32,854 nucleotides of DNA from Spirochaetia bacterium. Its GTDB lineage: Bacteria; Spirochaetota; Spirochaetia; CADAEX01. Under the pieces are notes generated by a model. That model did no database searches. It was not told the origin of the DNA and was given only the letters and a program-made list of their open reading frames with translations. The position numbers and the translations under genes were made by a program. Of the stretch, positions 1 through 7,759 are shown piece after piece. Within the stretch, counting starts at the first letter, position 1, and each line of letters opens with the position of its first letter. The stretch spans positions 1-32,854 of the forward strand of contig JAFZIU010000103.1 of the NCBI GenBank assembly GCA_017554185.1, written 5' to 3'.

Positions 1-1
1 A

Positions 2-82
2 TATGGATTAAGTATCAATTCCAAGGCAGGAGAGGGTACTGCGATAACAATAAGGATACCGGATGAGCTATGCGATTATTGA
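2..82 (+). CDS. sensor histidine kinase, C-terminal end (partial)
   Basis: Only the last 26 codons lie in the window. Frame 2 reads YGLSINSKAGEGTAITIRIP followed by DELCDY and a TGA at 80-82. The pattern GL-x-I-x-S-x-x-GEGT-x-x-x-I-x-IP is the typical end of a GHKL (HATPase_c) kinase domain, containing the G2 box. The stop overlaps the response regulator start (ATG at 70) by 13 nt, so the two are translationally coupled as a YesM/YesN-type two-component pair. Sensor and membrane parts are outside the window, so the signal cannot be judged. Confidence 0.75.
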   Translation, partial: YGLSINSKAGEGTAITIRIPDELCDY

Positions 83-795
83 TGATTGATGATGAACAGA
101 CCAGTTTTGAAATTATAAAAGCCACAATAGAGTGGAAGGCTTTTAACATTGTCCCTGAATATGCGGAAAGTGCTGCCGATGCAATGGAGAAAATAAAAGA
201 GGAGATACCAGATATTGTCCTTACCGATATAATGATGCCCGGCATGGACGGCTTTGAGCTTATAGAGTGGATCAAGACCAACAGCTACAACTGCGAGATA
301 ATAATACTTACAGCCTACGGCACCTTTGAGTATGCCCGCAAGGCCCTTGATTATGGGGTTACCGGATACCTTCTCAAACCTATCAATGAGGCCGAACTCA
401 AAGAACTTATCAACAAGGCAATTTATAACATCAATCAGAACTCAAGGCAGGCAGGTCATGTAAATGCAGTAAATTATTCCCTGCCGGTCCGGCTGGCCTG
501 TGAATACATCGATAAGAATTATCAGGAAGACATCAACCTGAACAAGATATCCAACTATGTCTCGCTCAGCAAGAATTATTTCTGCAATATATTCAAGAAA
601 GAGACCGGTATGACCATCTGGGATTACCTTATCAGGATCCGCATGGAAGAGGCCAAGAAAATGCTTTTGGAGACAGAGCAGAAGACCTATGAGATCTCTG
701 AGCGGGTAGGTTATGATGATCCCTCTTACTTCGGCCGGCTGTTCAAGAAATACACAGGATTCACCCCTATAGAGTTCAGAGACAGCAGCAGATAA
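70..795 (+). CDS. response regulator, receiver domain + AraC-type DNA-binding domain (YesN-like)
   Basis: A 241-residue protein. The receiver domain (about 1-120) has the acidic pair D7/D8, the phospho-acceptor D53 in LTDIMMPG, T81 and K103 in LLKP. After a short linker, two helix-turn-helix units of an AraC/XylS domain fill about 138-238 (NKISNYVSLSKNYFCNIFKK, then YEISERVGYDDPSYFGRLFK). This layout is that of YesN-type regulators, which commonly control carbohydrate uptake genes from a partner membrane kinase. The kinase end overlaps its start. The gene converges on the sugar-type ABC transporter and isomerase cluster, a plausible but unproven target. No usual residue is missing. Confidence 0.93.
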   Translation: MRLLMIDDEQTSFEIIKATIEWKAFNIVPEYAESAADAMEKIKEEIPDIVLTDIMMPGMDGFELIEWIKTNSYNCEIIILTAYGTFEYARKALDYGVTGYLLKPINEAELKELINKAIYNINQNSRQAGHVNAVNYSLPVRLACEYIDKNYQEDINLNKISNYVSLSKNYFCNIFKKETGMTIWDYLIRIRMEEAKKMLLETEQKTYEISERVGYDDPSYFGRLFKKYTGFTPIEFRDSSR

Positions 796-824
796 AAAAA
801 CCACCCTGTTTTTACACAGGGTGG
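794..824 (-). terminator. intrinsic terminator of the transporter/isomerase cluster
   Basis: Arms CCACCCTG (801-808) and CAGGGTGG (817-824) form a perfect 8-bp stem. Read on the minus strand the stem is followed by seven T (794-800). It lies just after the last isomerase gene, so it probably ends that operon. On the plus strand no good T run follows, though the hairpin may also help stop the response-regulator transcript. Confidence 0.8.
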
Positions 825-853
825 CAACAAATCTTTTAGGAGAATTATTTAAC

Positions 854-1750
854 CTAACTCTCCAATGATTTTTCTACTAATTCATTCAGCTCTCTGAACA
901 TCTTGCACCATGCCCCGGTAGAGAAGTTTGGGCCGATATCAAATGGAGGTGTCTCTACGCATACAGTATCGCTGAATCCTCTTTTGTTGAGTGCCTTGAA
1001 GAAGTCGCCCCATGGGAAGTGTCCATGGCCTGGCAACAGGTGGGAATCCCGGTCGCCGGCGTTATCTGCCAGATGGAAAGCTATGAGATGATCTTCCATG
1101 CCATAATAAGCTTTCATTGCATCTTTTCCATATGATAGCAGCGCATGGCCTGTATCAAGGCAGAAGCCTAAGAGAGGATGCTTATTCTCTTCATACAGTT
1201 TTATCAGGTGTTCATTCTTACTTCCAAGTCTGCCGCCGCCTCGGGGAGGCATATTCTCAATGGCAATCTTAAAATCAAACTGCTCACAGAACTTAAGCAT
1301 TTCCTGCAGCGATTTATTTGCCTGTCCGCAGATCCGGTCAAGTCCTTCTTTATCAACATCATAACAGCTTAGGCCATTGATGGCTGCACGTGTAGTGGGA
1401 TGAAGAATACCTATTTTAGCTCCGCACGCTGCAGCTTTTTCAATCCAGATTTTCATCTTTTCTACAACACGGGTTCTGTCAAGTTCATACAGTGTTGCAA
1501 TATCATCTAAGACAGGTTGTTCATAGGGCAGATGGAAAGTGTTTATCACAAGTCCTGCTGCCTTGAATGCTTCGCCAACCTTGGTAAGGTCTTCAACAGA
1601 GCCGTCAAAAAATCCATGGTCTGCCCATCCTTCCAACCCATAGAAGCCAGCTTTCTTTAGAATATCAATAGTCTCTGATACCGATTTATTACCTGCGACA
1701 AAACCATCATACGAAGGACAGAAGCGTAAATTTTTAATTCTGTTTTCCAT
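854..1750 (-). CDS. sugar phosphate isomerase/epimerase family protein, paralogue 1
   Basis: A 298-residue TIM-barrel protein of the AP-endonuclease-2/xylose isomerase-like superfamily, which covers ketose epimerases, hydroxypyruvate isomerases and inosose dehydratases. Candidate active-site residues are visible: E40, H117 (LHP), E165 (AIEN), D199 and H202 (LDTGHA), H226 (FHLADN), the GDRDSHLLPG loop, and E266 (VCVETPP). It is the third of three adjacent copies. The start directly follows the stop of the preceding copy, with GGAGGATTAA as ribosome site. A probable substrate is a sugar or sugar acid delivered by the upstream transporter; the exact reaction cannot be read from sequence. This is the most diverged copy in the middle segment: its residues around 119-125 lack the RRRWNG string shared by the other two. 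Confidence 0.85.
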   Translation of the reverse strand: MENRIKNLRFCPSYDGFVAGNKSVSETIDILKKAGFYGLEGWADHGFFDGSVEDLTKVGEAFKAAGLVINTFHLPYEQPVLDDIATLYELDRTRVVEKMKIWIEKAAACGAKIGILHPTTRAAINGLSCYDVDKEGLDRICGQANKSLQEMLKFCEQFDFKIAIENMPPRGGGRLGSKNEHLIKLYEENKHPLLGFCLDTGHALLSYGKDAMKAYYGMEDHLIAFHLADNAGDRDSHLLPGHGHFPWGDFFKALNKRGFSDTVCVETPPFDIGPNFSTGAWCKMFRELNELVEKSLES

Positions 1751-2650
1751 TTAATCCTCCAAAGATTTTTCCACTAATTCATTCATTTCCTTGAACATCT
1801 GGCACCAGGATTCATCAGAATATTTAGGGCCTATGTCAAAAGGTGGGGCCTCAACACATACATTGCCTGTGAATCCCCGCTTATTGAGTGCCTTGAAGAA
1901 ATCACCCCAAGGGAAGTTGCCGTGTCCAGGCAGGATGTGGGAATCCCGGTCGCCGGCATTGTCTGCCAGATGGAAGGCTATAAGGTGTTCCTCCATATCA
2001 TAATAAAGATCCATCACATCATATCCATAGGACATAAGCGCATGGCCTGTATCAAGGCAGAAGCCCAGGTTTGGATGCTTGTTCTCCTGGTAGATCCTTT
2101 TAAGATGTTCTCCACGGCTTCCCAGCATACCGCCGCCGTAGGGCTCTATATTCTCAACTGCAATCTTGAAGCCGAACTGCTCTCCGAACTTTAAAAGTTC
2201 CTGTAGTGATTTGCTCACCTGGCCGAACATCCTGTCTTCGCCTTCGATTTTGACATCATAGCTTTCCAGTCCGTTCCAGCGGCGGCGGGAGCAGGGATGG
2301 ATTATGCCTATGGAACTTCCGGCTGCAACAGCTTTCTCGATCCATCTTTTGACATTCTCTACAACTCTCCTGCGGTCGCATTCATAGAGGTTTGCTATGT
2401 CATTCATCTCCGAATGGCTATATGGGAGATGGAATGTACCTATGGAAAGGCCTGCGGCCTTGAAGGCTTCTCCTATCTTGGTAACTTCCTCAAGGGTTCC
2501 ATTGAAAAAACCTTCTCCAGAAATTCCCTCTATTCCATAGAACCCTGCCTTAAGGCACAGTTCGATTATTTCCTCTGGAGTATTCTTTGACTGCATGACA
2601 CCTGTATCATAGGATGGTACAAAGTGTAAATTCTTTATGTTGTTCTCCAT
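1751..2650 (-). CDS. sugar phosphate isomerase/epimerase family protein, paralogue 2
   Basis: A 299-residue TIM-barrel protein, middle of three tandem copies. It keeps the putative metal and catalytic positions: E in GIEG near 40, HP near 117, E in VENI near 165, LDTGHA near 199-203, FHLADNAGDRDSH near 226, and the last acid in VCVEAPP. ATG directly abuts the TAA of the upstream copy and GGAGGAG gives a strong ribosome site. Long stretches such as FPWGDFFKALNKRGF are identical to paralogue 3, showing recent duplication. Substrate unknown; retained active-site residues suggest a working enzyme, not a decaying duplicate. Confidence 0.85.
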   Translation of the reverse strand: MENNIKNLHFVPSYDTGVMQSKNTPEEIIELCLKAGFYGIEGISGEGFFNGTLEEVTKIGEAFKAAGLSIGTFHLPYSHSEMNDIANLYECDRRRVVENVKRWIEKAVAAGSSIGIIHPCSRRRWNGLESYDVKIEGEDRMFGQVSKSLQELLKFGEQFGFKIAVENIEPYGGGMLGSRGEHLKRIYQENKHPNLGFCLDTGHALMSYGYDVMDLYYDMEEHLIAFHLADNAGDRDSHILPGHGNFPWGDFFKALNKRGFTGNVCVEAPPFDIGPKYSDESWCQMFKEMNELVEKSLED

Positions 2651-3547
2651 TTACTCCTCCAGGGATTTCTCCACCAGTTCATTAAGTTCTTTAAACATCT
2701 TGCACCAAGCTTCAATGGAGTAGTTCGGTCCTATATCGAATGGCGGTGTCTCTACGCAGACATTGCCGGTAAAGCCCCGCTTGTTGAGCGCCTTGAAGAA
2801 GTCGCCCCATGGGAAGTTGCCATGGCCAGGCAGAATGTGTGAATCCCTGTCGCCGGCATTGTCTGCCAGATGGAATGCAATAAGATGCTCTTCCATGGCA
2901 TAGTAGGCGCTCATTACATCTTTTCCGAATGACATAAGGGCATGGCCGGTGTCCAAACAGAAGCCAAGGAGCGGATGCTTGCTGTCCTCGTAGATCCTGA
3001 GCATATGCTCGTTCCGGCTTCCCAGCATGCCTCCTGAATAGGGGACAAAGTTCTCAACTGCAATCTTGAAGTTGAACTGCTCACAGAATTTCAAAAGGTC
3101 CTGAAGTGATTTCTGCACCTGACCATATATCAGGTCTTCGCCCTCGATGGCAATATCGTAGCAGAGGAGGCCGTTCCAGCGGCGGCGGTTGCATGGGTGC
3201 ATTATTCCTATAGTGCTGCCGCATGCCACAGCCTTCTCTATCCAGCGCTTTGTCTTTTCCACGACACGGCGCCGGTCGCATTCATAGAGATTTGACATGT
3301 CATCCAGCTCCTGGTGTTCCCAGTTAAGGTGGAAGGTGTCCAGAGAAAGGCCGGCCTTCTTGAAGTCTTCTCCAATCTTGGTAAGTTCAGCCATGGAACC
3401 GTTGAATATTCCATATTCTGCCATTCCCTCGATTCCATAGAATCCAGATGCCTTGCAGATATCGATGATCTCAGAAGCTGATTTGTTCCCGGATAGAAAA
3501 CCATCGTAGCAAGGTACAAAACGTAAGTTCTTAAGATTGTTTTCCAT
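2651..3547 (-). CDS. sugar phosphate isomerase/epimerase family protein, paralogue 3
   Basis: A 298-residue TIM-barrel protein, first of the triplet in transcription order. I chose the ATG at 3547 over the one at 3559 because GGAGGGG ends five bases before it and the resulting length matches its sisters. Residues expected for the active site are present (GIEG, MHP, VENF, LDTGHA, FHLADNAGDRDSH, VCVETPP). It follows the ABC ATPase gene by 20 bp, so it is probably in the same transcript. Family knowledge points to epimerisation or aldose-ketose isomerisation of a sugar or sugar acid; the actual compound is unknown. Confidence 0.85.
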   Translation of the reverse strand: MENNLKNLRFVPCYDGFLSGNKSASEIIDICKASGFYGIEGMAEYGIFNGSMAELTKIGEDFKKAGLSLDTFHLNWEHQELDDMSNLYECDRRRVVEKTKRWIEKAVACGSTIGIMHPCNRRRWNGLLCYDIAIEGEDLIYGQVQKSLQDLLKFCEQFNFKIAVENFVPYSGGMLGSRNEHMLRIYEDSKHPLLGFCLDTGHALMSFGKDVMSAYYAMEEHLIAFHLADNAGDRDSHILPGHGNFPWGDFFKALNKRGFTGNVCVETPPFDIGPNYSIEAWCKMFKELNELVEKSLEE

Positions 3548-3567
3548 TTTCCCCTCCATTATTGTTA

Positions 3568-4578
3568 TTAATATTTTATGTACTGCTTTAAATGAAGCTC
3601 CTCTGCCCGGTGGCAGGCCACCTTATGGTTGCCGAAACAGCGCCGGCATGGCATTTCTTTCTTGCATCTCTCGGTGGCATAATGACAGCGAGGATGGAAA
3701 TAACAGCCGGTTGGAGGATTGATCGGGTTAGGAATCTCGCCCTCCAGGAAGATAGGTGCCATCTTGCGCAGCGGATCAGGCTCCGGAATTGCAGACATCA
3801 ATGCCTCTGTGTAAGGGTGCATAGGATTTTCGAACAATGTCTTCTTGTCTGCCTCTTCCACAATCTGCCCCAGATACATGACAATGATACGGTCGCTTAT
3901 ATGCTCTACAATACTTAAGTCATGGGCAATGAAAAGGTATGTGATATCCTTGATCACCTGAAGCTCTTTGAACAGGTTGATGATTTCGGCCTGTACAGAA
4001 ACATCAAGAGCAGATACAGACTCGTCACATACTACAAATTCAGGGTTTACTGCCAGCGCCCTGGCAATACCTATACGCTGCCGCTGTCCTCCGGAGAATG
4101 CATGAGGGAACCGTCTTAAGTGCTCCAGGTTCAGCTTGCACAGGTCTGCTATCTCACGGACACGGTTGTCTATCTCGCTCCTGCTCATGGTCTTGTTTGC
4201 CACAAGGGTCTCTGCTATTATATCTCGGACTGTCATACGTGGGTTCAGGGAAGAATATGGATCCTGGAACACCATCTGTATCTTTGATCTGATTTTATAA
4301 AGCTGCTTTTTCTTAAGTTTAAGAATGTCCACACTCTTCTCATCAGCAAAGTTATAGACAATCTCTCCGGCTGTAGGCTCCATTGCCCGCAAAACCAATC
4401 TTCCTAATGTTGTTTTGCCGGAACCGCTTTCTCCTACAAGCCCTAATGTCTCGCCACGGCGGATTTCGAAAGAGACATTGTTGACAGCCTTTACAGACAT
4501 ATTGCTTCTTCTGAGAAAACCTTTGTATATAGGAAATTCTTTGCTTAAGTTTTTTACGACAAGAATATTATCTTCCAT
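3568..4578 (-). CDS. peptide/oligosaccharide ABC transporter ATP-binding protein (OppF-like)
   Basis: A 336-residue ATPase of the Opp/Dpp family, working in the cytoplasm on the two membrane permeases. Seen: Walker [13 protein letters not shown] (about 51-62), Q-loop [14 protein letters not shown], signature [15 protein letters not shown], Walker B ending CDES then SALD, switch HDLS, and the C-terminal oligo/HPY extension with clustered cysteines ([13 protein letters not shown]). The Walker B acid E is followed by S where P is usual; the catalytic E is retained. It sits 3 bp after the partner ATPase gene. The neighbouring sugar enzymes argue for carbohydrate rather than peptide cargo. Confidence 0.92.
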   Translation of the reverse strand: MEDNILVVKNLSKEFPIYKGFLRRSNMSVKAVNNVSFEIRRGETLGLVGESGSGKTTLGRLVLRAMEPTAGEIVYNFADEKSVDILKLKKKQLYKIRSKIQMVFQDPYSSLNPRMTVRDIIAETLVANKTMSRSEIDNRVREIADLCKLNLEHLRRFPHAFSGGQRQRIGIARALAVNPEFVVCDESVSALDVSVQAEIINLFKELQVIKDITYLFIAHDLSIVEHISDRIIVMYLGQIVEEADKKTLFENPMHPYTEALMSAIPEPDPLRKMAPIFLEGEIPNPINPPTGCYFHPRCHYATERCKKEMPCRRCFGNHKVACHRAEELHLKQYIKY

Positions 4579-4581
4579 ATC

Positions 4582-5589
4582 CTATTTCTCCTGTTCAAGG
4601 CATTTCCAGCAGAATACACTATGTGTTTCTGAATACTTCTTGATCTCCGGTGACCTCTGGTCGCACAGTCCTTTTATGGCCGATGGACATCTGGTGCAGA
4701 ATTTGCAGCCTTTCTGGATATCGAACGGTCCAGGAATCTGCCCCGGAATAGCTTCCAGCTTTCCACCCGTATTGCTTCCGATTTTAGGGATTGCCTTAAG
4801 AAGGTTGATGGTGTAAGGATGGCGGGGTTCATAGAAGATTTCCTCTGCTGTTCCCGACTCCATTATCTTACCCAGGTACATAATCTGTATAGTATCTGCC
4901 ATCTGGGCTATTACTCCCAGGTTATGGGTTATGAAGATTATGCTCATGTTGAATTCCTGCTGCATATCTTTCATAAGCTTAAGAATCTGGGCCTGGATTG
5001 TTACATCGAGTGATGTTGTCGGCTCGTCCGCAATAACTATGGAAGGGTTGGTGGAAAGAGCAATGGCAATCATGGCTCTCTGCCGCATTCCGCCGGAAAG
5101 CTCAAAGGAATACTGGTCTACACGTTTGTCAGGGTTGGAGATTCCAACCTTTGCCAGCATCTCTATGGACCGCTCACGTGCCTCCTGTTTAGTCATGGGT
5201 GTATGGAGCATAAGGCATTCGATCATCTGATGTCCTATGGTGTGTAGAGGTGAGAATGCACTCATAGGCTCCTGGAATATCATGCTTATCTCTTTGCCTC
5301 TGATATTGCTCAGAATAGGGCTTTTATCGGGAAGTGCATGAATTTTTATAGGATTGTCCGGATCCTTATAGTAATTGATTTCGCCAGTCTTTATCTCTGC
5401 TGTATCAGGCAGAATCCTCATGAAGGCCTGTGCTGTCACACTTTTTCCGGAACCGCTTTCACCAACTATTCCTACAGTTGAGTTTTTATCAACATTGAAG
5501 CTTACTCCGTCGACAGCTTTCAATACACCTTCCCGCAGGTTGAAATATACTGATAAATCTTTTACTTCAAGCAGTGTTTTTTTATCCAT
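4582..5589 (-). CDS. peptide/oligosaccharide ABC transporter ATP-binding protein (OppD-like)
   Basis: A 335-residue ATPase starting [18 protein letters not shown] set the start at 5589 because GAGG precedes it closely and the domain begins there; a longer frame to 5703 only overlaps the permease gene. Seen: Walker [14 protein letters not shown]-loop [14 protein letters not shown], signature [15 protein letters not shown], Walker [12 protein letters not shown], switch THNLG, and a C-terminal HPY region with cysteines (CKFCTRC, GLC). It forms a heterodimer with the OppF-like subunit, as in other Opp systems. It starts 8 bp after the OppC-like stop. Confidence 0.92.
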   Translation of the reverse strand: MDKKTLLEVKDLSVYFNLREGVLKAVDGVSFNVDKNSTVGIVGESGSGKSVTAQAFMRILPDTAEIKTGEINYYKDPDNPIKIHALPDKSPILSNIRGKEISMIFQEPMSAFSPLHTIGHQMIECLMLHTPMTKQEARERSIEMLAKVGISNPDKRVDQYSFELSGGMRQRAMIAIALSTNPSIVIADEPTTSLDVTIQAQILKLMKDMQQEFNMSIIFITHNLGVIAQMADTIQIMYLGKIMESGTAEEIFYEPRHPYTINLLKAIPKIGSNTGGKLEAIPGQIPGPFDIQKGCKFCTRCPSAIKGLCDQRSPEIKKYSETHSVFCWKCLEQEK

Positions 5590-5597
5590 GGCATACC

Positions 5598-6713
5598 TCA
5601 AGATTTTTCTGAATATGGGTCGGCAGCATCTCTGAGTCCGTCGCCTACAAAGCTGAATGAGAGAACTGCAAGTATTACGAAGATGGAAGGAATGAGCATC
5701 CATGGGCTGCTCATTATAGTATCTATATTCTGTGCCGCTTTAAGCAGTACTCCCCAGCTGGTCACCGGTGGCCGGAGGCCAAGGCCCAGGAAGCTTAAGG
5801 AGGTCTCGCTCAATATCATGTTAGGGAACGATATGGTCAGGTCAACTATGATATAGCTTATGAATGTAGGTATCATATGCTTGAATATGATGCGCATATC
5901 GCTTGCTCCGCACAGCTTCGCAGCTACGATGAAATCTGCTTCCCTGATGGCTATGATCTGGCTTCTGATACGGCGGGCCAGGGTTGTCCAGCCGATAAAG
6001 CCCAGGATTATGGTCATCATGAAGTAGACTGTCTTAGGGCTCCATTCCTTGGGCATGGCGGCCGCAACACCCATCCACAGCGGATAGGTAGGAATAGAAC
6101 GTATGAATTCGGTCAGACGCTGGATGAAGTTATCTACCCAGCCTCCGAAATAGCCCGAAACACCACCTATGACAAGTCCAATTACAAATGCGATGAAAAG
6201 ACCCAGGACACCGATGGAGAGCGAGCTTCTGGTGGCAAATATAGTACGGGAGAAAACATCCCTGGCCATATTATCAGTTCCCCACAGGTGGACAAATCCA
6301 TTTTCCACACCATAGATATGGATGGAACCTGGCAGGATTCCGAAAAGCTTATACTTTTCCCCCTTTACAAAAAATTTAAGGGACTGGATATTGGTCTCAT
6401 CAACCACATACTCCATCTTAAGGGTCTCTTTGTTTCTTTCCCGCTTGAAACCATAGACATGCGGAACAGGAGAGAATTTTCCATCTGCGTTTTTGAAAAC
6501 TATTTTTGAAGGAGGGCAGAATACATTTTCACCATTTCTCTGTGTCGGGCCATAGGGTGCAAAAAATTCAGGGAACAGTGCAAATATAAGGAATATAGAA
6601 AGAATTGTTATTCCGACGATTGAAAGCCTGTGCTTGCGGAATCTCCACCATATGAGCTGCCATTGGGACGCGGTATAATATTTAATTTTTGAATTATCGT
6701 CTTGTATCTTCAT
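5598..6713 (-). CDS. ABC transporter permease (OppC-like)
   Basis: A 371-residue inner-membrane permease. One membrane helix near 30-50 is followed by a large extracytoplasmic insert (about 55-145) and then five more helices with a BPD_transp_1 domain. The EAA loop that contacts the ATPases is visible as IREADFIVAAKLCGASDMRI. The insert, with VKGEKYKLFGILPGSIHIYG and then LWGTDNMARDVFSR, is longer than in plain peptide transporters and resembles Opp-family importers linked to oligosaccharides; that link is family inference. Its start overlaps the OppB-like stop by 4 nt. Confidence 0.92.
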   Translation of the reverse strand: MKIQDDNSKIKYYTASQWQLIWWRFRKHRLSIVGITILSIFLIFALFPEFFAPYGPTQRNGENVFCPPSKIVFKNADGKFSPVPHVYGFKRERNKETLKMEYVVDETNIQSLKFFVKGEKYKLFGILPGSIHIYGVENGFVHLWGTDNMARDVFSRTIFATRSSLSIGVLGLFIAFVIGLVIGGVSGYFGGWVDNFIQRLTEFIRSIPTYPLWMGVAAAMPKEWSPKTVYFMMTIILGFIGWTTLARRIRSQIIAIREADFIVAAKLCGASDMRIIFKHMIPTFISYIIVDLTISFPNMILSETSLSFLGLGLRPPVTSWGVLLKAAQNIDTIMSSPWMLIPSIFVILAVLSFSFVGDGLRDAADPYSEKS

Positions 6714-7705
6714 ATCTTTATCCCCAGTCTGATTCTTGGATCCAAGATGGCAAGAAGGATATCAGAAATAAATGTTCCGATAATGGTCATCAAGCTCATA
6801 AAGATAAGCAGCGTTCCTGCAAGGTACATATCCTGGCTTAAAAGAGCGGTAAGATATAGCGGTCCCATGTCTGGGATAGAGAGTACAACTGCTACAATAG
6901 GGGAACCGGAAATTACATAGGAAAGTTCCCAGCCAAGGGTACTGGCAATGGGGTTCATTGCAGCTCTGACCGGGTATTTCATAATCAGTGCATTCCCCGA
7001 TACACCTCTGGCTTTGGCGGCTGTCACATACAGCTTGCTTTTCTCGTCCAGCAGTGTGGCACGCAAGGTTCTGATTACCTTTGCAGTTCCTGCCACAGCC
7101 AGAACTACAGCGGCAACCCAGATATGCTTAAGCATGTCCACTACCTTTGCCATGCTCCATGCCGCATTCTTGAATTCAGGCGAGAAAAGGCCGCCTACAG
7201 TAGTATGGGTATATTTTGTGCTGAAGTAGAGTAGCAGCAATGCCAGAAGGAAAGATGGAATAGAGAGCCCCAGATATCCGGCAAATGTAAAGAAATAATC
7301 GCCTAAAGTATACTGCCGCATGGCAGAATAAATTCCTATAGGTATGGCGATCAGATATGTAAAAAGCATGGTCAGGAGAGCCAGATAAGTTGTAAAGGAT
7401 ATTCTTTCACCGATTACAAACAGAACCGGGCTTTTATACCTGAAAGATATTCCAAAGTCTCCGCGGCTTACTATGCCCCATATCCATTTGAAATATCGTT
7501 CATGTACCGGCCGGTCCAATCCATATAGTGCTCTCATATTCTCGATTTCAGCCTTAGAGACCACTTCGCCCTGGTCTGACCGTCCTGCCGCAAAACTGTC
7601 TGTAAAGTCTCCTGGAGGTAACTCTATTATTATAAATACAACTATTGAAACAAAGAATATTGTGATTAATGTCGATAAAAGTTTTTTAAGAATGAAATTT
7701 ACCAT
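6710..7705 (-). CDS. ABC transporter permease (OppB-like)
   Basis: A 331-residue inner-membrane permease with an N-terminal helix (VNFILKKLLSTLITIF), a periplasmic loop with YGLDRPVHERYFKW, and a BPD_transp_1 core; the EAA-type loop reads YVTAAKARGVSGNAL. The start at 7705 is preferred to 7717: GGAG lies 5 bp before it within the first candidate's codons, while the upstream ATG has only the T tract of the preceding hairpin before it. It follows the binding-protein gene across a strong hairpin, so its expression is probably lower than that of the SBP. Confidence 0.9.
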   Translation of the reverse strand: MVNFILKKLLSTLITIFFVSIVVFIIIELPPGDFTDSFAAGRSDQGEVVSKAEIENMRALYGLDRPVHERYFKWIWGIVSRGDFGISFRYKSPVLFVIGERISFTTYLALLTMLFTYLIAIPIGIYSAMRQYTLGDYFFTFAGYLGLSIPSFLLALLLLYFSTKYTHTTVGGLFSPEFKNAAWSMAKVVDMLKHIWVAAVVLAVAGTAKVIRTLRATLLDEKSKLYVTAAKARGVSGNALIMKYPVRAAMNPIASTLGWELSYVISGSPIVAVVLSIPDMGPLYLTALLSQDMYLAGTLLIFMSLMTIIGTFISDILLAILDPRIRLGIKI

Positions 7706-7718
7706 CAATATCTCCATT

Positions 7719-7750
7719 AAAAAAGCTGCACTGCCGGTGGGCAGTGCAGC
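7719..7750 (-). terminator. intercistronic hairpin/attenuator after the SBP gene
   Basis: A perfect 11-bp stem, GCTGCACTGCC (7725-7735) with GGCAGTGCAGC (7740-7750) and a 4-nt loop, is followed on the minus strand by six T (7719-7724). It lies between the binding-protein stop and the permease start. Such sites usually let only part of the transcription through and stabilise the upstream message, giving excess binding protein over membrane parts. Confidence 0.85.
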
Positions 7751-7759
7751 GGAAGATAA

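Noticed and set aside
3081-3519. Other-frame minus-strand open frames inside the isomerase gene
   Set aside because: They are frame shadows; the isomerase frame carries the family motifs and matches its two paralogues along its full length.
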